From Acetobacter sp. (GTDB lineage: Bacteria > Pseudomonadota > Alphaproteobacteria > Acetobacterales > Acetobacteraceae), in contig NZ_JAKVME010000002.1 of the NCBI RefSeq assembly GCF_022483985.1, forward strand, positions 62,001 through 126,000: 64,000 nucleotides of DNA. Direction: 5' to 3'. Below the pieces are notes generated by a model. That model was not told the origin of the DNA. It worked only from the letters and a program-made list of their open reading frames with translations, and searched no databases. This document shows positions 46,152-55,895 of the stretch, piece by piece (the first letter of the stretch is position 1; every line of letters begins with the position of its first letter). The position numbers and the translations under genes are program-made.

Positions 46152-46257
46152 TTCAGGCATAAAACTGCCATGACGATGACCACCACCGCCTGAAAAACTC
46201 GGAAGCCAAACCTGGGGACGCCTTGTCTCCAGTGCTCGCATTCTGGCTTGAGGTGGT
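46152..46257 (+). ncRNA. Candidate structured leader RNA before mesX
   Basis: Four helices can be drawn by eye: TTCAGGC (46152-46158) with GCCTGAA (46188-46194); ACCACC (46182-46187) with GGTGGT (46252-46257); inside the latter AAGCCA (46203-46208) with TGGCTT (46244-46249); and CTGGGGAC (46212-46219) with GTCTCCAG (46225-46232). The first helix brackets the left arm of the second and the last three are nested. The structure ends 20 bases before the mesX start. It does not match SAM, cobalamin or TPP riboswitch cores that I know. Confidence 0.45.
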
Positions 46258-46277
46258 AAAAGGGACGCAGGACAACA

Positions 46278-47261
46278 ATGATTCAGGACTCGACATTCAG
46301 CATCCATCGGCTCCGCTTCGATGAGAACTATCACCCTTCAGACAGAACGCGCCTTACGACCAATTTTGCCAATCTGGCGAGAGGGGAAAGTCGTCAGGAA
46401 AATCTGCGCAACGTTCTGCAGATGATCGACAATCGGTTCAATGATCTGGCGCATTGGGATAATGCCACCAGAGATCGCTACACTCTTGAACTTGAGATCG
46501 TGTCTGTCGAGATGGATCTCGCCTTTGCTGGCAAAAGCGGCAGCTTTCCTCTGATCGAAGTCCTCTACACAACAATTGTTGATAAAAACACAAACAAACG
46601 AATAGAGGGCCTCGCCGGGAACAGTTTTTCCTCGTACGTGCGGGATTACGACTTCAGCGTGTTGTTGCCGGCTTACAATAAAGAGAAAGCCGAATTCAGT
46701 GTCCCCCATAATTATGGAGACCTACATGGAAATCTCTTTAAAAGCGTCATGAACTCGTCTGCGTACAAACAGAACTTCAAAAAACTGCCTGTCATCTGCC
46801 TGAGTGTCTCGACTAATCGCACCTATCATCGGACGGAAAATCAGCATCCTGTTCTCGGTGTTGAATATGAGCAGCGTGAGTTTTCCCTGACAGACCAGTA
46901 TTTTGAAAAAATGGGTATGAAGGTCCGCTATTTCATGCCCCCCAATAGCGTCGCACCTCTGTCATTCTATTTTTTTGGTGATCTGCTTTCCGATTACTCT
47001 ACCCTTGAGCTTATTAGCGTCATCAGCACGATGGAATCTTTCCAGAAGATCTATCGGCCTGAAATTCACAATGCCAATTCTGCTGCGGCTGACTGTTATC
47101 AGCCGAGCCTGAAATATCAGGACTATTCCAACACCCGCATTGTCTACGACCGTGAGGAGCGTACACAGCTCGCGATTTCACAGGGGAAGTATACAGACGA
47201 GCATTTCATCAAGCCATATCACGATATTCTCGAAAAATGGTCTGCCAGTTACACCGCCTGA
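46278..47261 (+). CDS. mesX: MesX (DUF1852), partner of folate-independent methionine synthase
   Basis: A 327-residue DUF1852 protein (FSIHRLRFDENYHPSDRTRLTTNFANLARG at the start, NRFNDLAHWDNATRDRYTLELEI, RNYHRTENQHPVLGVEYEQ-like block). DUF1852 genes occur beside short MetE-like synthases and are needed for MesD-type methionine synthesis. AGGA lies 5 bases before the ATG. It precedes mesD by 27 bp on the same strand. A structured leader precedes it, so regulation by a metabolite or attenuation is possible. Confidence 0.85.
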   Translation: MIQDSTFSIHRLRFDENYHPSDRTRLTTNFANLARGESRQENLRNVLQMIDNRFNDLAHWDNATRDRYTLELEIVSVEMDLAFAGKSGSFPLIEVLYTTIVDKNTNKRIEGLAGNSFSSYVRDYDFSVLLPAYNKEKAEFSVPHNYGDLHGNLFKSVMNSSAYKQNFKKLPVICLSVSTNRTYHRTENQHPVLGVEYEQREFSLTDQYFEKMGMKVRYFMPPNSVAPLSFYFFGDLLSDYSTLELISVISTMESFQKIYRPEIHNANSAAADCYQPSLKYQDYSNTRIVYDREERTQLAISQGKYTDEHFIKPYHDILEKWSASYTA

Positions 47262-47288
47262 GCTATCAGAAACACAAGGTCATCTCTC

Positions 47289-48317
47289 ATGAAAACACTG
47301 CTCCCCACCTCAACGGCTGGTAGTCTGCCCAAACCCTCGTGGCTCGCACAGCCTGAAACACTCTGGTCTCCCTGGAAATTGCAGGGGGAAGAATTGGTCG
47401 AAGGCAAACAGGATGCGCTTCGCCTGACACTGGACGATCAGGACCGCGCTGGCATTGATATTGTCAGCGATGGTGAACAGACGCGTCAGCATTTCGTCAC
47501 GACATTTATTGAGCACCTTAGTGGCGTCGACTTCGAAAACCGTCAGACAGTTAAAATTCGCAATCGCTATGATGCGAGCGTGCCGTCCGTTGTGGGCGCT
47601 GTAGCACGTGAAAAACCGGTCTTTGTCGAAGACGCGAAGTTTTTACGCACGCTGACGAAAAAACCTATCAAATGGGCGCTCCCCGGTCCCATGACGATGA
47701 TCGATACGCTCCATGATGGCCACTACAAAAGCCGCGAAAAACTCGCCTGGGAATTTGCGAAAATTCTCAATCAGGAGGCGAAAGAGCTGGAAGCGGCAGG
47801 GGTCGACATCATCCAGTTCGATGAACCTGCCTTCAATGTCTTCTTTGACGAGGTCAATGACTGGGGCATTGCCACGCTGGAGCGGGCCATTGAAGGCCTG
47901 AAATGCGAAACCGCGGTTCATATCTGTTATGGTTACGGCATCAAAGCCAATATCGACTGGAAAAATGCTCTTGGGGAAGAGTGGCGTCAGTATGAGGAAA
48001 TCTTTCCCAAACTGCAGAAATCCAATATCGATCTGATCTCGCTTGAATGTCAGAACTCCCGCGTTCCGATGGATCTGATCGAACTCATCCGTGGGAAAAA
48101 GGTTATGGTTGGCGCCATTGACGTGGCCACCAAAACGATTGAAACGCCTGAGAAAGTCGCAGATATTCTACGAAAAGCGCTTCAGTTCGTGGATGCTGAC
48201 AAGCTTTATCCCTGCACCAATTGTGGTATGGCGCCGTTGCCGCGTGATGTAGCGCGTGGCAAGCTGAATGCTCTTGGCGCGGGTGCGGCAATTGTTCGAA
48301 AAGAACTCTCGGCCTGA
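47289..48317 (+). CDS. mesD: MesD-type (core MetE) methionine synthase
   Basis: A 342-residue protein equal to the C-terminal catalytic half of MetE, lacking the N-terminal folate-binding half. It methylates homocysteine. Zinc and substrate features: IVSDGEQTRQHF near residue 58, IIQFDEPAFNVFF near 175, AVHICYGYG near 211 and YPCTNCGMAPLPRDVA near 305, whose His and Cys residues would bind zinc. MesD is described as folate-independent and to require MesX, encoded just upstream. The methyl donor is not settled by sequence. Confidence 0.87.
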   Translation: MKTLLPTSTAGSLPKPSWLAQPETLWSPWKLQGEELVEGKQDALRLTLDDQDRAGIDIVSDGEQTRQHFVTTFIEHLSGVDFENRQTVKIRNRYDASVPSVVGAVAREKPVFVEDAKFLRTLTKKPIKWALPGPMTMIDTLHDGHYKSREKLAWEFAKILNQEAKELEAAGVDIIQFDEPAFNVFFDEVNDWGIATLERAIEGLKCETAVHICYGYGIKANIDWKNALGEEWRQYEEIFPKLQKSNIDLISLECQNSRVPMDLIELIRGKKVMVGAIDVATKTIETPEKVADILRKALQFVDADKLYPCTNCGMAPLPRDVARGKLNALGAGAAIVRKELSA

Positions 48318-48336
48318 CAGGCAGCCCGGCAAGTTT

Positions 48337-48828
48337 CTATCGTGAAGGACAAGACACAGGTCTTGCCCTCCACGATGCCAGAATTTCTGGAGACATCAGC
48401 AGTCTCGCCACGTCTTCCGCGCTGTATAAAGTCAGCGAGAAACGCCCACGATCCTGTATCATTTTCGTTCCAACTGGCCTGAGCTTGCCGTCGCGCGTCC
48501 ATCTGATGCGCTCCCGACTGGAAATTCCCAAGGCGTCCTGAAGATTGGCCGGTGTGAAAGGACGTGTGCAGATTTGCTCCACCGTCATGATCAGCTTTTC
48601 AATATCGCGCGTCTTATTTGGCAGGGAGCAGGCTGTGCCCAGTATGTGGTTGAACCGACGCAGTCGCTTCCGACATTCCTGTTTTCGGCAACCGATAATC
48701 CTGTGACGGTCTGAAAGGAAATCCACAAAACGTGTGAGACTTTCACCCTTTGAGAAATTCAGACGTTCAGATGCCTGAAGATAAGAGAGAATATCCCTGA
48801 CAAGGACATCGTACATAATTCGTTTCAC
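48337..48828 (-). CDS. Hypothetical protein with C-terminal helix-turn-helix-like region
   Basis: A 163-residue protein, convergent with mesD. The C-terminal part (FTPANLQDALGISSRERIRWTRDGKLRPVG, then FSLTLYSAEDVARLL) looks like a MerR/excisionase-type winged helix. The N-terminal half is basic and Cys-poor apart from GCRKQECRKRL. No family name. DNA binding is inferred. Confidence 0.5.
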   Translation of the reverse strand: MKRIMYDVLVRDILSYLQASERLNFSKGESLTRFVDFLSDRHRIIGCRKQECRKRLRRFNHILGTACSLPNKTRDIEKLIMTVEQICTRPFTPANLQDALGISSRERIRWTRDGKLRPVGTKMIQDRGRFSLTLYSAEDVARLLMSPEILASWRARPVSCPSR

Positions 48829-48852
48829 CGTTTAAACAGCATAATGCCCGGA

Positions 48853-49035
48853 TCAACGGAACCATGGGTTCATACAGCACGGGCAGCCGAACAGGCTTTC
48901 CTCATCCGGAACGCTGTTCTTCGGCGCATCGCAGGCCAGAGAGGTTTCGTGCTGCTTATGATCCCTTGTGGTGATGGGGATCGATGCATCGTCGGGTAAA
49001 CAAGCTCTCTCATCTGGTGTGTGATCAGGCCTCAT
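48853..49035 (-). CDS. Small Cys-containing hypothetical protein after queH
   Basis: A 60-codon frame beginning at the ATG at 49035 ([16 protein letters not shown]), overlapping the queH stop by 11 bp, and ending [13 protein letters not shown]. The Cys-pair end could bind metal. It may be a real translationally coupled gene or chance. Confidence 0.3.
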   Translation of the reverse strand: MRPDHTPDERACLPDDASIPITTRDHKQHETSLACDAPKNSVPDEESLFGCPCCMNPWFR

Positions 49036-49684
49036 CATCAGTTCCATAATAGAGCTTGCCAAGCGCGATCGGTGGACGCCCCTGACTGCGGCGATGAGCA
49101 TTGGTGTCACGCAGCGAATAGGCGCACCCGCAATATTCCTGCTGGTAGAACTTCTCCTGTTTGCTGATCTCGATCATCCGTGCGGACCCGCCGCCTTTGC
49201 GCCAGTTGAAATCCCAGTAAGATAGTCCTTCATAAGGAGATACAGCGCGCTGGCCGCAGTCATTGATCTGCGCCATGTTCTTCCATCGTGAAATGCCGAG
49301 CGAACTGGTCATCACGGGGAAATCATGTTCATGAGCGTAAAGTGCTGTGCGCTCGAAGCGCATATCGAAGCACATGGTGCAACGGACACCGCGCTCCGGC
49401 TCCCATTCCATGCCTTTGACACGGACAAACCAGTTATCTTTATCGTAATCGACATCGACGAAGGGAACGCCATGTTTATCGGCGAACCGGATGTTTTCGT
49501 CCTTACGGAGAAGATATTCCCGCTCGGGATGAATGTTCGGATTGTAGAAGAAGATCGTGTAGTCGATACCCGATGCGGTCATCGCCTCCATCACCTCACC
49601 CGAACAGGGTGCGCAGCATGAATGGAGGAGCACCTTCCTGTGTCCGTTCGGTGGCATTAAAATCTGCCGGGGTTTCTCGCTCAT
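49025..49684 (-). CDS. queH: Epoxyqueuosine reductase QueH
   Basis: A 219-residue QueH (DUF208) enzyme, the non-orthologous alternative to QueG for the last step of queuosine tRNA modification. Iron-sulfur and metal Cys are visible: [11 protein letters not shown] (Cys 23, 24, 27), RCTMCFDMR (Cys 102, 105) and EYCGCAYS near 193. [16 protein letters not shown] is the other family signature. The start at 49684 lies inside the end of metF, an 89-bp overlap; an ATG at 49657 is an alternative. It lies in the same direction as metF and is probably co-transcribed. Confidence 0.9.
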   Translation of the reverse strand: MSEKPRQILMPPNGHRKVLLHSCCAPCSGEVMEAMTASGIDYTIFFYNPNIHPEREYLLRKDENIRFADKHGVPFVDVDYDKDNWFVRVKGMEWEPERGVRCTMCFDMRFERTALYAHEHDFPVMTSSLGISRWKNMAQINDCGQRAVSPYEGLSYWDFNWRKGGGSARMIEISKQEKFYQQEYCGCAYSLRDTNAHRRSQGRPPIALGKLYYGTDDEA

Positions 49685-50657
49685 CGGGAATGTCCGTTGT
49701 TTCCAAAGGGTGTGTCAAATTATGAGATGCGCCCGTTTGTATCGGACGCACCCCAAGAATATGAGCGATCGCGTAAGTCAGGTCAGAGCGGTTCAACGTG
49801 GAGACATGAAACTCGTTAAGTCCATAGGTCTGCAAGGTGCGGATCTGTTCCACCGCCACCATACTGGCGACGATACGACGAAGTTCAGGATTTTTTGCAG
49901 TCCCATCGAACAGATGCCTCAGCCATCCTGGCACCGTGACCCCACACACAGCCGAAAAGCGCACGATCTGCTCGTAGTTCGAAACCGGCATAATGCCGGG
50001 AATGATCGGCGCAGTAATGCCAGCCGCCAGACACCGGTCCAGAAAACGCAGATAGATTTTACTATCAAAGAAATACTGCGTGATGGCCCGTGTAGCCCCC
50101 GCATCAAGCTTGCGCTTGAGATTGTCCAGGTCGGCTTCCGGACTTGACGCTGTCGGATGGGTTTCAGGATAGGCCGCCACACAGATATCGAAATCTGCGA
50201 TGCGACGCAGACCGGCGACAAGATCACTGGCATAGGCATAGCCACCGGGCAGCGGACTGTAGTCAGCCGCACCTGCGGGAGGATCACCACGCAGGGCCAC
50301 GATATGATTGACACCAGCATCCCGATAGCGACGGGCAAGGTCATCTACCTCATCTCGGGTCGCGCCGACACAGGTCAAATGGGCGGCGGGGGTGAGGTCC
50401 GTCTCCCGCTTCAGACGCAACACCGTCGAGAGAGTGCCCGCCTGCGTGGTTCCGCCAGCCCCATAGGTGACCGAAACAAATCGGGGTGCAAGTGGTGCCA
50501 GACGCCGGATGCAGTGCCAGAGCCGCTGTTCCATTGCATCAGTTCGCGGTGGGACAAACTCGAAGGACAGGATGGGGACTTCGAAAGTCCGCGACAACAG
50601 TCCGTCGGTACGTTTTTCCGACAGCCATTTGCTCAGCCTGTCTGTCATATCAGTCAC
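49596..50657 (-). CDS. metF: Methylenetetrahydrofolate reductase MetF
   Basis: A 353-residue flavoenzyme reducing 5,10-methylene- to 5-methyl-tetrahydrofolate. Barrel motifs: [19 protein letters not shown] with the catalytic Glu near residue 33, [38 protein letters not shown], and [53 protein letters not shown]. The C-terminal 55 residues extend beyond the normal barrel and overlap queH. Divergent from a metR-like gene. Its presence next to a folate-independent synthase is notable. Confidence 0.93.
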   Translation of the reverse strand: MTDMTDRLSKWLSEKRTDGLLSRTFEVPILSFEFVPPRTDAMEQRLWHCIRRLAPLAPRFVSVTYGAGGTTQAGTLSTVLRLKRETDLTPAAHLTCVGATRDEVDDLARRYRDAGVNHIVALRGDPPAGAADYSPLPGGYAYASDLVAGLRRIADFDICVAAYPETHPTASSPEADLDNLKRKLDAGATRAITQYFFDSKIYLRFLDRCLAAGITAPIIPGIMPVSNYEQIVRFSAVCGVTVPGWLRHLFDGTAKNPELRRIVASMVAVEQIRTLQTYGLNEFHVSTLNRSDLTYAIAHILGVRPIQTGASHNLTHPLETTDIPDERETPADFNATERTQEGAPPFMLRTLFG

Positions 50658-50774
50658 AAACGCTCACAGCGTCAGATCTTTCCTTGAAAGTTTCGGGAGA
50701 GAGAGTTGAAGCCACATTCCAGTCCACAGTGAAAGCGGTCGTGAATGTCGTTGGAGACCATGGGCTTCGTCCGC

Positions 50775-50794
50775 ATGAATGATTGGCCCTTCAT
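50775..50794. promoter_or_regulatory. Candidate MetR-type site between metF and metR
   Basis: ATGAA-N10-TTCAT inverted repeat in the 214-bp divergent spacer. It resembles the TGAA..TTCA arms recognised by MetR, but the spacing is longer than the E. coli consensus. The spacer is otherwise AT-rich and holds both promoters. Confidence 0.35.
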
Positions 50795-50871
50795 AATAGA
50801 AGTTTATAAAAATGAACTGAAATGATATATTTTTATGGCTATATGAATTTTGTGCATTTATCGGGCAGGAC

Positions 50872-51765
50872 ATGGCCATTCTGGAACGCAGCCATCTGAC
50901 AATCATTCGGGAAGTCGCACGGGAAGGTTCGCTGACGGCTGCGGGAGCGCGTCTGAACCTGACACAACCCGCGCTCAGCCATTCCATTCGCAAGATTGAA
51001 CAGCAGCTTGGCGTCAGGATATGGCGGCGAGAGGGACGATCCCTTGTGCTCACTCAGGCCGGGGAGTGGTTTTTGTCCCTGGCGAACCGCCTGCTCCCGC
51101 AGTTTGAACTGGCGGAAAGCCGTCTGGAGCAATTCGCAAATGGCGGGCGTGGCACATTACGTATCGGGATGGAATGCCATCCCTGTTATCAGTGGCTTTT
51201 GAAAGTCGTTTCACCCTACCTGGAGAGATGGCCGAAGGTTGATGTGGATGTGCGACAGAAGTTCCAGTTCGGCGGGATCGGCGCATTGTTCAGTAATGAG
51301 ATTGATATTCTGGTGACCCCTGACCCCCTTTATAAACCTGGTCTGAAATTCACGCCGGTATTCAATTATGAACTGGTGCTGGCTGTTGGTCCGGACCATC
51401 CTCTTCGGAAGGAAAAATTTGTTTTACCAGAGCAGTTGGCAGATGAAACATTGATTACGTATCCGGTTCCGTCTGAACGGTTGGATATTTACACCCAATT
51501 CCTACAACCGGCAGGTATCGGACCACGGCAGCAGAAGCAGATCGAGACAACAGACATCATGCTGGTGATGGTGGCCCATGGCAGGGGCGTTGCGGCGCTC
51601 CCACGCTGGCTTGTGGAGGAATATGCCGCACGTTTCGAACTTTATCCGGTGAAACTTGGCAAAACAGGCATTGCGAAACAGATATTCCTTGGTCACCGAG
51701 AAACAGATGAAGATATTAAATATCTTGAAGATTTTATAACGTTTGCTTCAGAATCAGAGCAATAG
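50872..51765 (+). CDS. metR: LysR-family regulator, MetR-like
   Basis: A 297-residue LysR protein. Helix-turn-helix: HLTIIREVAREGSLTAAGARLNLTQPALSHSIRKIEQQLGVRIW. Effector domain LRIGMECHPCYQWLLKVVSPYLERWPKVDVDV matches the MetR homocysteine-sensing region as I recognise it. It is divergent from metF. MetR uses homocysteine as co-inducer of metE and metF-type genes, which agrees with the neighbourhood. Confidence 0.82.
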   Translation: MAILERSHLTIIREVAREGSLTAAGARLNLTQPALSHSIRKIEQQLGVRIWRREGRSLVLTQAGEWFLSLANRLLPQFELAESRLEQFANGGRGTLRIGMECHPCYQWLLKVVSPYLERWPKVDVDVRQKFQFGGIGALFSNEIDILVTPDPLYKPGLKFTPVFNYELVLAVGPDHPLRKEKFVLPEQLADETLITYPVPSERLDIYTQFLQPAGIGPRQQKQIETTDIMLVMVAHGRGVAALPRWLVEEYAARFELYPVKLGKTGIAKQIFLGHRETDEDIKYLEDFITFASESEQ

Positions 51766-51802
51766 AGCGGGAAAAGTCGGATTACTATATCGTTGTATTG
51801 TC

Positions 51803-51933
51803 TCACGCCGAAAATTCGATGATCTGACGCACCACCTCGGCGGCATTCAGACAATCGAAGGCAGCGTTGATGTCCTCCAGCGCGATACGTCCGCTCAGCA
51901 GCTTATCCACCGGCAGGCGGCCCGCGCGGCGTG
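51803..51933 (-). pseudogene. Zinc-dependent alcohol dehydrogenase, C-terminal fragment
   Basis: On the minus strand 43 codons read RAGRLPVDKLLSGRIALEDINAAFDCLNAAEVVRQIIEFSA-stop, the C-terminal helix region of medium-chain Zn alcohol dehydrogenases. The rest is missing; transposase sequence follows directly on its 5' side. Confidence 0.8.
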
Positions 51934-52025
51934 AAGCTGGTGGTGGCCGACGCTCATGCCGGGCTGCGCGTCGCTGCCGGTCGCGTGTTCAACGCGACCC
52001 TGCAACGTTGCCGGGTGGGGCTTGT
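51930..52025 (+). pseudogene. IS256-family transposase fragment
   Basis: About 30 codons read VKLVVADAHAGLRVAAGRVFNATLQRCRV, the second-Asp region (SDAHEGLKAA..WQRCRVHF) of IS256-type transposases. Both flanks are lost. It is joined to the alcohol dehydrogenase relic on the left. Confidence 0.8.
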
Positions 52026-52109
52026 TGAAAAATGTTGGGTGTAAGGCCGCATGCGCCTTCTGACGCTCAGCTTTTTGCGCGATCAGAGTGTTATTGCGGG
52101 GCAAGGCGT

Positions 52110-52679
52110 GGGAAGGCGCAGATTCGACAGTCAGACTCGCCGCATGCTGGTCTCATATGCGGCGCAAATTCTACGATCGGCACAAGGCAGGCTCTCCCAA
52201 GACAACCGAGGCGCTGTCCCGCGGTGCCGCTCTTTATACGATCGAAGCGGAAATCCGTGGGCAGCCGCCCGATGCACGCAAAGCCGTTCGTCAGGATCGG
52301 GCCGGGCCACTGGTGGAGGCGCTGCGATCACCATGGACTCTTGCCAACCAGAAGCCGTCTGGCCGAGGTCATACGCTACGCACTGAACCGGTGGCACGAT
52401 CTAATCCGGTTTCTCGACGATGGACGGATCGACCTCGATACCAATCCTGTCGAGCGCGCCATTTGCCCCATCGCATTGGGTCGTAAAAATCCCCTGTTCG
52501 CCGGCAGTGAGGGCGGCGCCGACCGGTAGGCGGTCGTCGCCTCCCTCGTCGAAACCGCGAAACTCAACGGCATCGAACCGTTCACATGGCTGCGTGGCAC
52601 CCTCGAAAGTATGGTTTCTGGGCATCATGCCGCACAACTCGCGGATTTACTGCCGATCAAACTAACCGGGCAGAACTAA
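52110..52679 (+). pseudogene. IS66-family transposase remnant with frameshifts and a stop
   Basis: Pieces in different frames match IS66 TnpC: VRLAACWSHMRRKFYD, ALYTIEAEIRGQPPDARKAVRQ, then after a shift LAEVIRYALNRWHDLIRFLDDGRIDLDTNPVERAICPIALGRKN. A TAG interrupts at 52527-52529, followed by VVASLVETAKLNGIEPFTWLRGTL. The final frame ends at 52679. Not functional. Confidence 0.85.
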
Positions 52680-52741
52680 TCTGCATGGGCTTTGCAGACG
52701 TTGTGTGTCTCAGGCCCTACCTCACTGCAAGAGCGCATATC

Positions 52742-53113
52742 TCATGGGCAGATTCGCGCGGCGACAGTATCAAGCTGACGATCATAGGTGGCTCGTTCCG
52801 CTGCGCTCAGGAAACCTTGTTTGCGCGTAAAAACATCAGCGTCCGCACGGACCCGTTGCACTTCTTTCCATAGCTGATCCGCAGTAGGTTGGCTCACTCG
52901 GCGTGCCTTACGTGCGGTGCTGATATCCGCCTGGAGAATATTGGCACGCATGGAAATATGGGCTTGCCCCGGGTCTCTGATCGTTCCGCTGAGGTCCCCA
53001 GCCAAAGAGCGTTGCTCGGCAAGATTACAGCTCGGATAGGCATTCGCCGAAGGTTCCTGCGCATGCGCAGAGGAAAGACCAAAAGCCAGAACAATAAAAC
53101 ACAATATTTTCAC
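52742..53113 (-). CDS. Secreted/periplasmic hypothetical protein
   Basis: I start at GTG 53113, giving MKILCFIVLAFGLSSAHAQ, a good signal peptide with AHA-Q cleavage, and with AGGA about 9 bases upstream; the longer frame to 53179 would bury it. The mature part has three Cys (PSCNLAEQ, final ICP) and helical charged stretches (TADQLWKEVQRVRADADVFTRKQG). Family not recognised. Confidence 0.55.
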   Translation of the reverse strand: MKILCFIVLAFGLSSAHAQEPSANAYPSCNLAEQRSLAGDLSGTIRDPGQAHISMRANILQADISTARKARRVSQPTADQLWKEVQRVRADADVFTRKQGFLSAAERATYDRQLDTVAARICP

Positions 53114-53178
53114 CGATAAATCCTTTCCTACGCCGCGCAGGTTGAAATATATCACGTCAAGCGTGTCGTATCCGAACA

Positions 53179-53343
53179 CTTACGATCATTCTTGTGACGG
53201 AAATGACCGATACGCCCAGCCTGCTGCTTCCGCTGCTTCCGCTGCTTTCGGGCAGTTTTGCCGCGATGTTCGTTGCCGACGGCATGGGTGAAGCGCCGAT
53301 TTATGAGGCTTTGCTTACCCGCGCCGCGGCTGAAAAGCGTTAG
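53179..53343 (+). pseudogene. ClC chloride channel, C-terminal fragment
   Basis: About 55 codons read LTIILVTEMTDTPSLLLPLL, then SGSFAAMFVADGMGEAPIYEALLTR..-stop, the last transmembrane helix and C-terminus of a ClC channel (VxEMT..LLxP). Upstream part is missing. It contains three tandem CTGCTTCCG-like 9-mers. Distinct from the intact CLC-F gene downstream. Confidence 0.75.
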
Positions 53344-53345
53344 GC

Positions 53346-55820
53346 TCAGTCTTTTCCCCGACTGAGCCTGAGCGCGTTGGCGACAACTGTCACGGACGAC
53401 AGAGCCATCGCAGCGCCCGCGATCATCGGAGACAGAAGAAGCCCGCAGATCGGGTAGAGCACGCCGGCCGCGATCGGAATTCCGATCCCGTTGAACAGGA
53501 AGGAGAAGGTCAGGTTCTGCCGGATGTTGCGCATGGTCGCATGGGCGAGCCGTCTCGCCCGGACCAGTGCTTCCAGACTGCCATGCGCCAGAGTGATCCC
53601 GGCGCTTTCGATCGCCACGTCAGTACCGGTTCCCATCGCGACCCCGACGGATGCGGCCGCAAGGGCCGGAGCATCGTTCACGCCGTCGCCCGTCATGGCG
53701 ACATGCGCGCCCTGCGCTGTCAGGTGCTTCACGATATCGGCCTTGTCCTGTGGCTTCAGACCGGCATGGACTTCCGCGATATTTCCCGCCTGCGCCGCCA
53801 CAGCCTTCGCCGTCGCTTCGCTGTCACCCGTGAGCATGATGATCCGCAGACCATCAGCGTGGAGCGCCGCAAGAGAGGCCCGCGTATCCGCGCGCAGAGG
53901 GTCCGCCACGGCGATCAGTCCGGCGAGCCTGCCGTCCACCGCCACGAACATCACACCCGCTCCGGCTTCACGATGCGCCGTCGCGCTAGCTTCAACAGGG
54001 GAGACATCAGCACCGGCCTGTTTCAGACACTCGGCATTGCCCACGACGACGGCATGACCCTCAACACTGCCGCTCACGCCCAGTCCGGGCTGCGACTCGA
54101 AATGGGTAAGAGCGCCAGGCTCCCCATGGCGGTCTTTCAGGCCCTGAACGATAGCCTGCGCCAGAGGATGCTGGGAGCGTGTCTCCACAGAGGCGGCATA
54201 ACGCAGCACATCGTTTTCCTGCCATCCGGTGGCCACCTCAACGGCGATGAGCTTCGGGTGGCCTTCCGTCAGCGTGCCGGTCTTGTCCACAACCAGCGTA
54301 TCCACCCTGTCGAGCGCCTGAAGCGCTTCGGCATTGCGGACCAGAACGCCCTCGCGTGCACCCCGCCCTGTGCCGACCATGATTGACATGGGCGTGGCCA
54401 GCCCAAGCGCGCAGGGACAGGCAATGATCAGCACCGAGATGGCATTCAGAAGAGCATGCCCGAAGCGCGGAGCCGGTCCGACGGCGTACCATACGATGAA
54501 AGTCAGCACGGAAATGGCCAGCACCAGCGGGACGAACCATCCGGCCACCCGGTCGGCCACGGCCTGAATGGGCGCGCGGCTGCGCTGGGCGGAGGCGACC
54601 ATCTTCACAATCCGCGCCAGCATGGTATCGCTGCCGACAGCCTGCGCTTCGATTTCGAGGCTGCCATTACCGTTGATCGTGCCGCCAGTCACCATGCTGC
54701 CGACCTTTTTGACAACGGGTGCTGGCTCCCCGGTAATCATGGCTTCGTCAACGCTGGACGTGCCGTCGAGCACCCTGCCGTCGACAGGGATCGACTCTCC
54801 GGGCAGCACCCGCAGTCGATCTCCGACCACGACAGCGTCCACAGCTATGTCTGTCGGCTGCCCGTTCTCTCCGATGCGGTGAGCCTGTTTTGGTGTGAGA
54901 TCCAGCAGGGCGCGGATAGCGTTACCGGTGGCCGCACGTGCCCGGAGTTCCAGAACCTGTCCCAGCAGAACCAGCGCAACGACCACGCCCGCCGCCTCAT
55001 AATAGACCGGCAGGGCTCCGTCGGGCATCCTGAAACTGGCCGGGAACGCACCCGGCGCAAGCGTCGCGGCCAGACTGTAGCCAAACGCGGCGCCGACGCC
55101 GAACATGATCAGCGTGAACATGTTGAAGTGACCGGTCCGCAGTGAGGCGAGGCCTCGCTGGAAGAAAGGCAGCCCCGCCCAGCAGACAATCGGAGTGGTC
55201 AGCGCAAGCTGAACCCAAGGAGACCATGAGCCCGGAACAAGGTGGAGACCGACATCCCCACCCATGGCGATGAGCATCAGCGGAACGGCGAGAAACACGG
55301 AGATGATCAGGCGATGTCTGAAATCATGCAGTTCGGGGTTTTCCGTCTCTGCTCCCGTCGGTTCCTCCGGCTCCAGCGCCATGCCACAGAGCGGGCAGTT
55401 GCCTGGGTGATCCTGCCGGATCTGCGGATGCATCGGGCAGGTCCAGATCGTCCCCGGCTTGCCCTCTCTGGCTGCGGAACGCTGTTGGGGCGCATGATGG
55501 CAGCTCATGCCCCGCATGGAGGGCGCAGCCTTTTCCTGCACTTCCTTCACAGGTTCCAGCGTCATGCCGCATTTGGGGCATGTGCCGGGATGCGCCTCCC
55601 TGATCTCGGGGTGCATGGGACACGTCCACATCGTGGGAGGCGTGCTGTCAGCCTTGATGAAGGAGGCCGGATCGGCCTCAAACTTCTTCTGGCAGTGGGC
55701 GCTGCAGAAAAAAGAGATGTGGCCATTGCGATCACTTTTGAACCGGCTGGTAGCCGGATCAACCATCATGCCGCATACGGGATCGCGTGTCTTCATGGTG
55801 GCTGACGGGTTCGTCGGCAT
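53346..55820 (-). CDS. copA: Copper-translocating P-type ATPase with YHS and two CPMHP metal-binding domains
   Basis: About 824-residue P1B-type ATPase exporting copper or silver. I use the ATG at 55820 with GGAA upstream; the frame is open to a TTG at 55868. Domains: YHS-like ([21 protein letters not shown], residues 10-55), two heavy-metal-binding domains ([22 protein letters not shown] near 63-90 and [22 protein letters not shown] near 125-150), then the ATPase core with [11 protein letters not shown] (about 467), [11 protein letters not shown] (about 510), [11 protein letters not shown] and the TM7-8 residues. The classical N-terminal CxxC HMA is lacking. It follows crcB by 75 bp on the same strand, the last gene of the fluoride/copper cluster. 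Confidence 0.92.
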   Translation of the reverse strand: MPTNPSATMKTRDPVCGMMVDPATSRFKSDRNGHISFFCSAHCQKKFEADPASFIKADSTPPTMWTCPMHPEIREAHPGTCPKCGMTLEPVKEVQEKAAPSMRGMSCHHAPQQRSAAREGKPGTIWTCPMHPQIRQDHPGNCPLCGMALEPEEPTGAETENPELHDFRHRLIISVFLAVPLMLIAMGGDVGLHLVPGSWSPWVQLALTTPIVCWAGLPFFQRGLASLRTGHFNMFTLIMFGVGAAFGYSLAATLAPGAFPASFRMPDGALPVYYEAAGVVVALVLLGQVLELRARAATGNAIRALLDLTPKQAHRIGENGQPTDIAVDAVVVGDRLRVLPGESIPVDGRVLDGTSSVDEAMITGEPAPVVKKVGSMVTGGTINGNGSLEIEAQAVGSDTMLARIVKMVASAQRSRAPIQAVADRVAGWFVPLVLAISVLTFIVWYAVGPAPRFGHALLNAISVLIIACPCALGLATPMSIMVGTGRGAREGVLVRNAEALQALDRVDTLVVDKTGTLTEGHPKLIAVEVATGWQENDVLRYAASVETRSQHPLAQAIVQGLKDRHGEPGALTHFESQPGLGVSGSVEGHAVVVGNAECLKQAGADVSPVEASATAHREAGAGVMFVAVDGRLAGLIAVADPLRADTRASLAALHADGLRIIMLTGDSEATAKAVAAQAGNIAEVHAGLKPQDKADIVKHLTAQGAHVAMTGDGVNDAPALAAASVGVAMGTGTDVAIESAGITLAHGSLEALVRARRLAHATMRNIRQNLTFSFLFNGIGIPIAAGVLYPICGLLLSPMIAGAAMALSSVTVVANALRLSRGKD

Positions 55821-55895
55821 TGTTTTCGTTCCGAACGTGAGAGGTGAATATCCTTTAGGTGTCGGCAAGCCGCCGGAAGATGCGCCAGCGTCTTT

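Noticed and set aside
46152..46257. Cobalamin or SAM riboswitch before mesX
   Set aside because: AAGCCA and GGGGACGCC recall the B12 box but the order and spacing do not match, and no SAM-I core is present.
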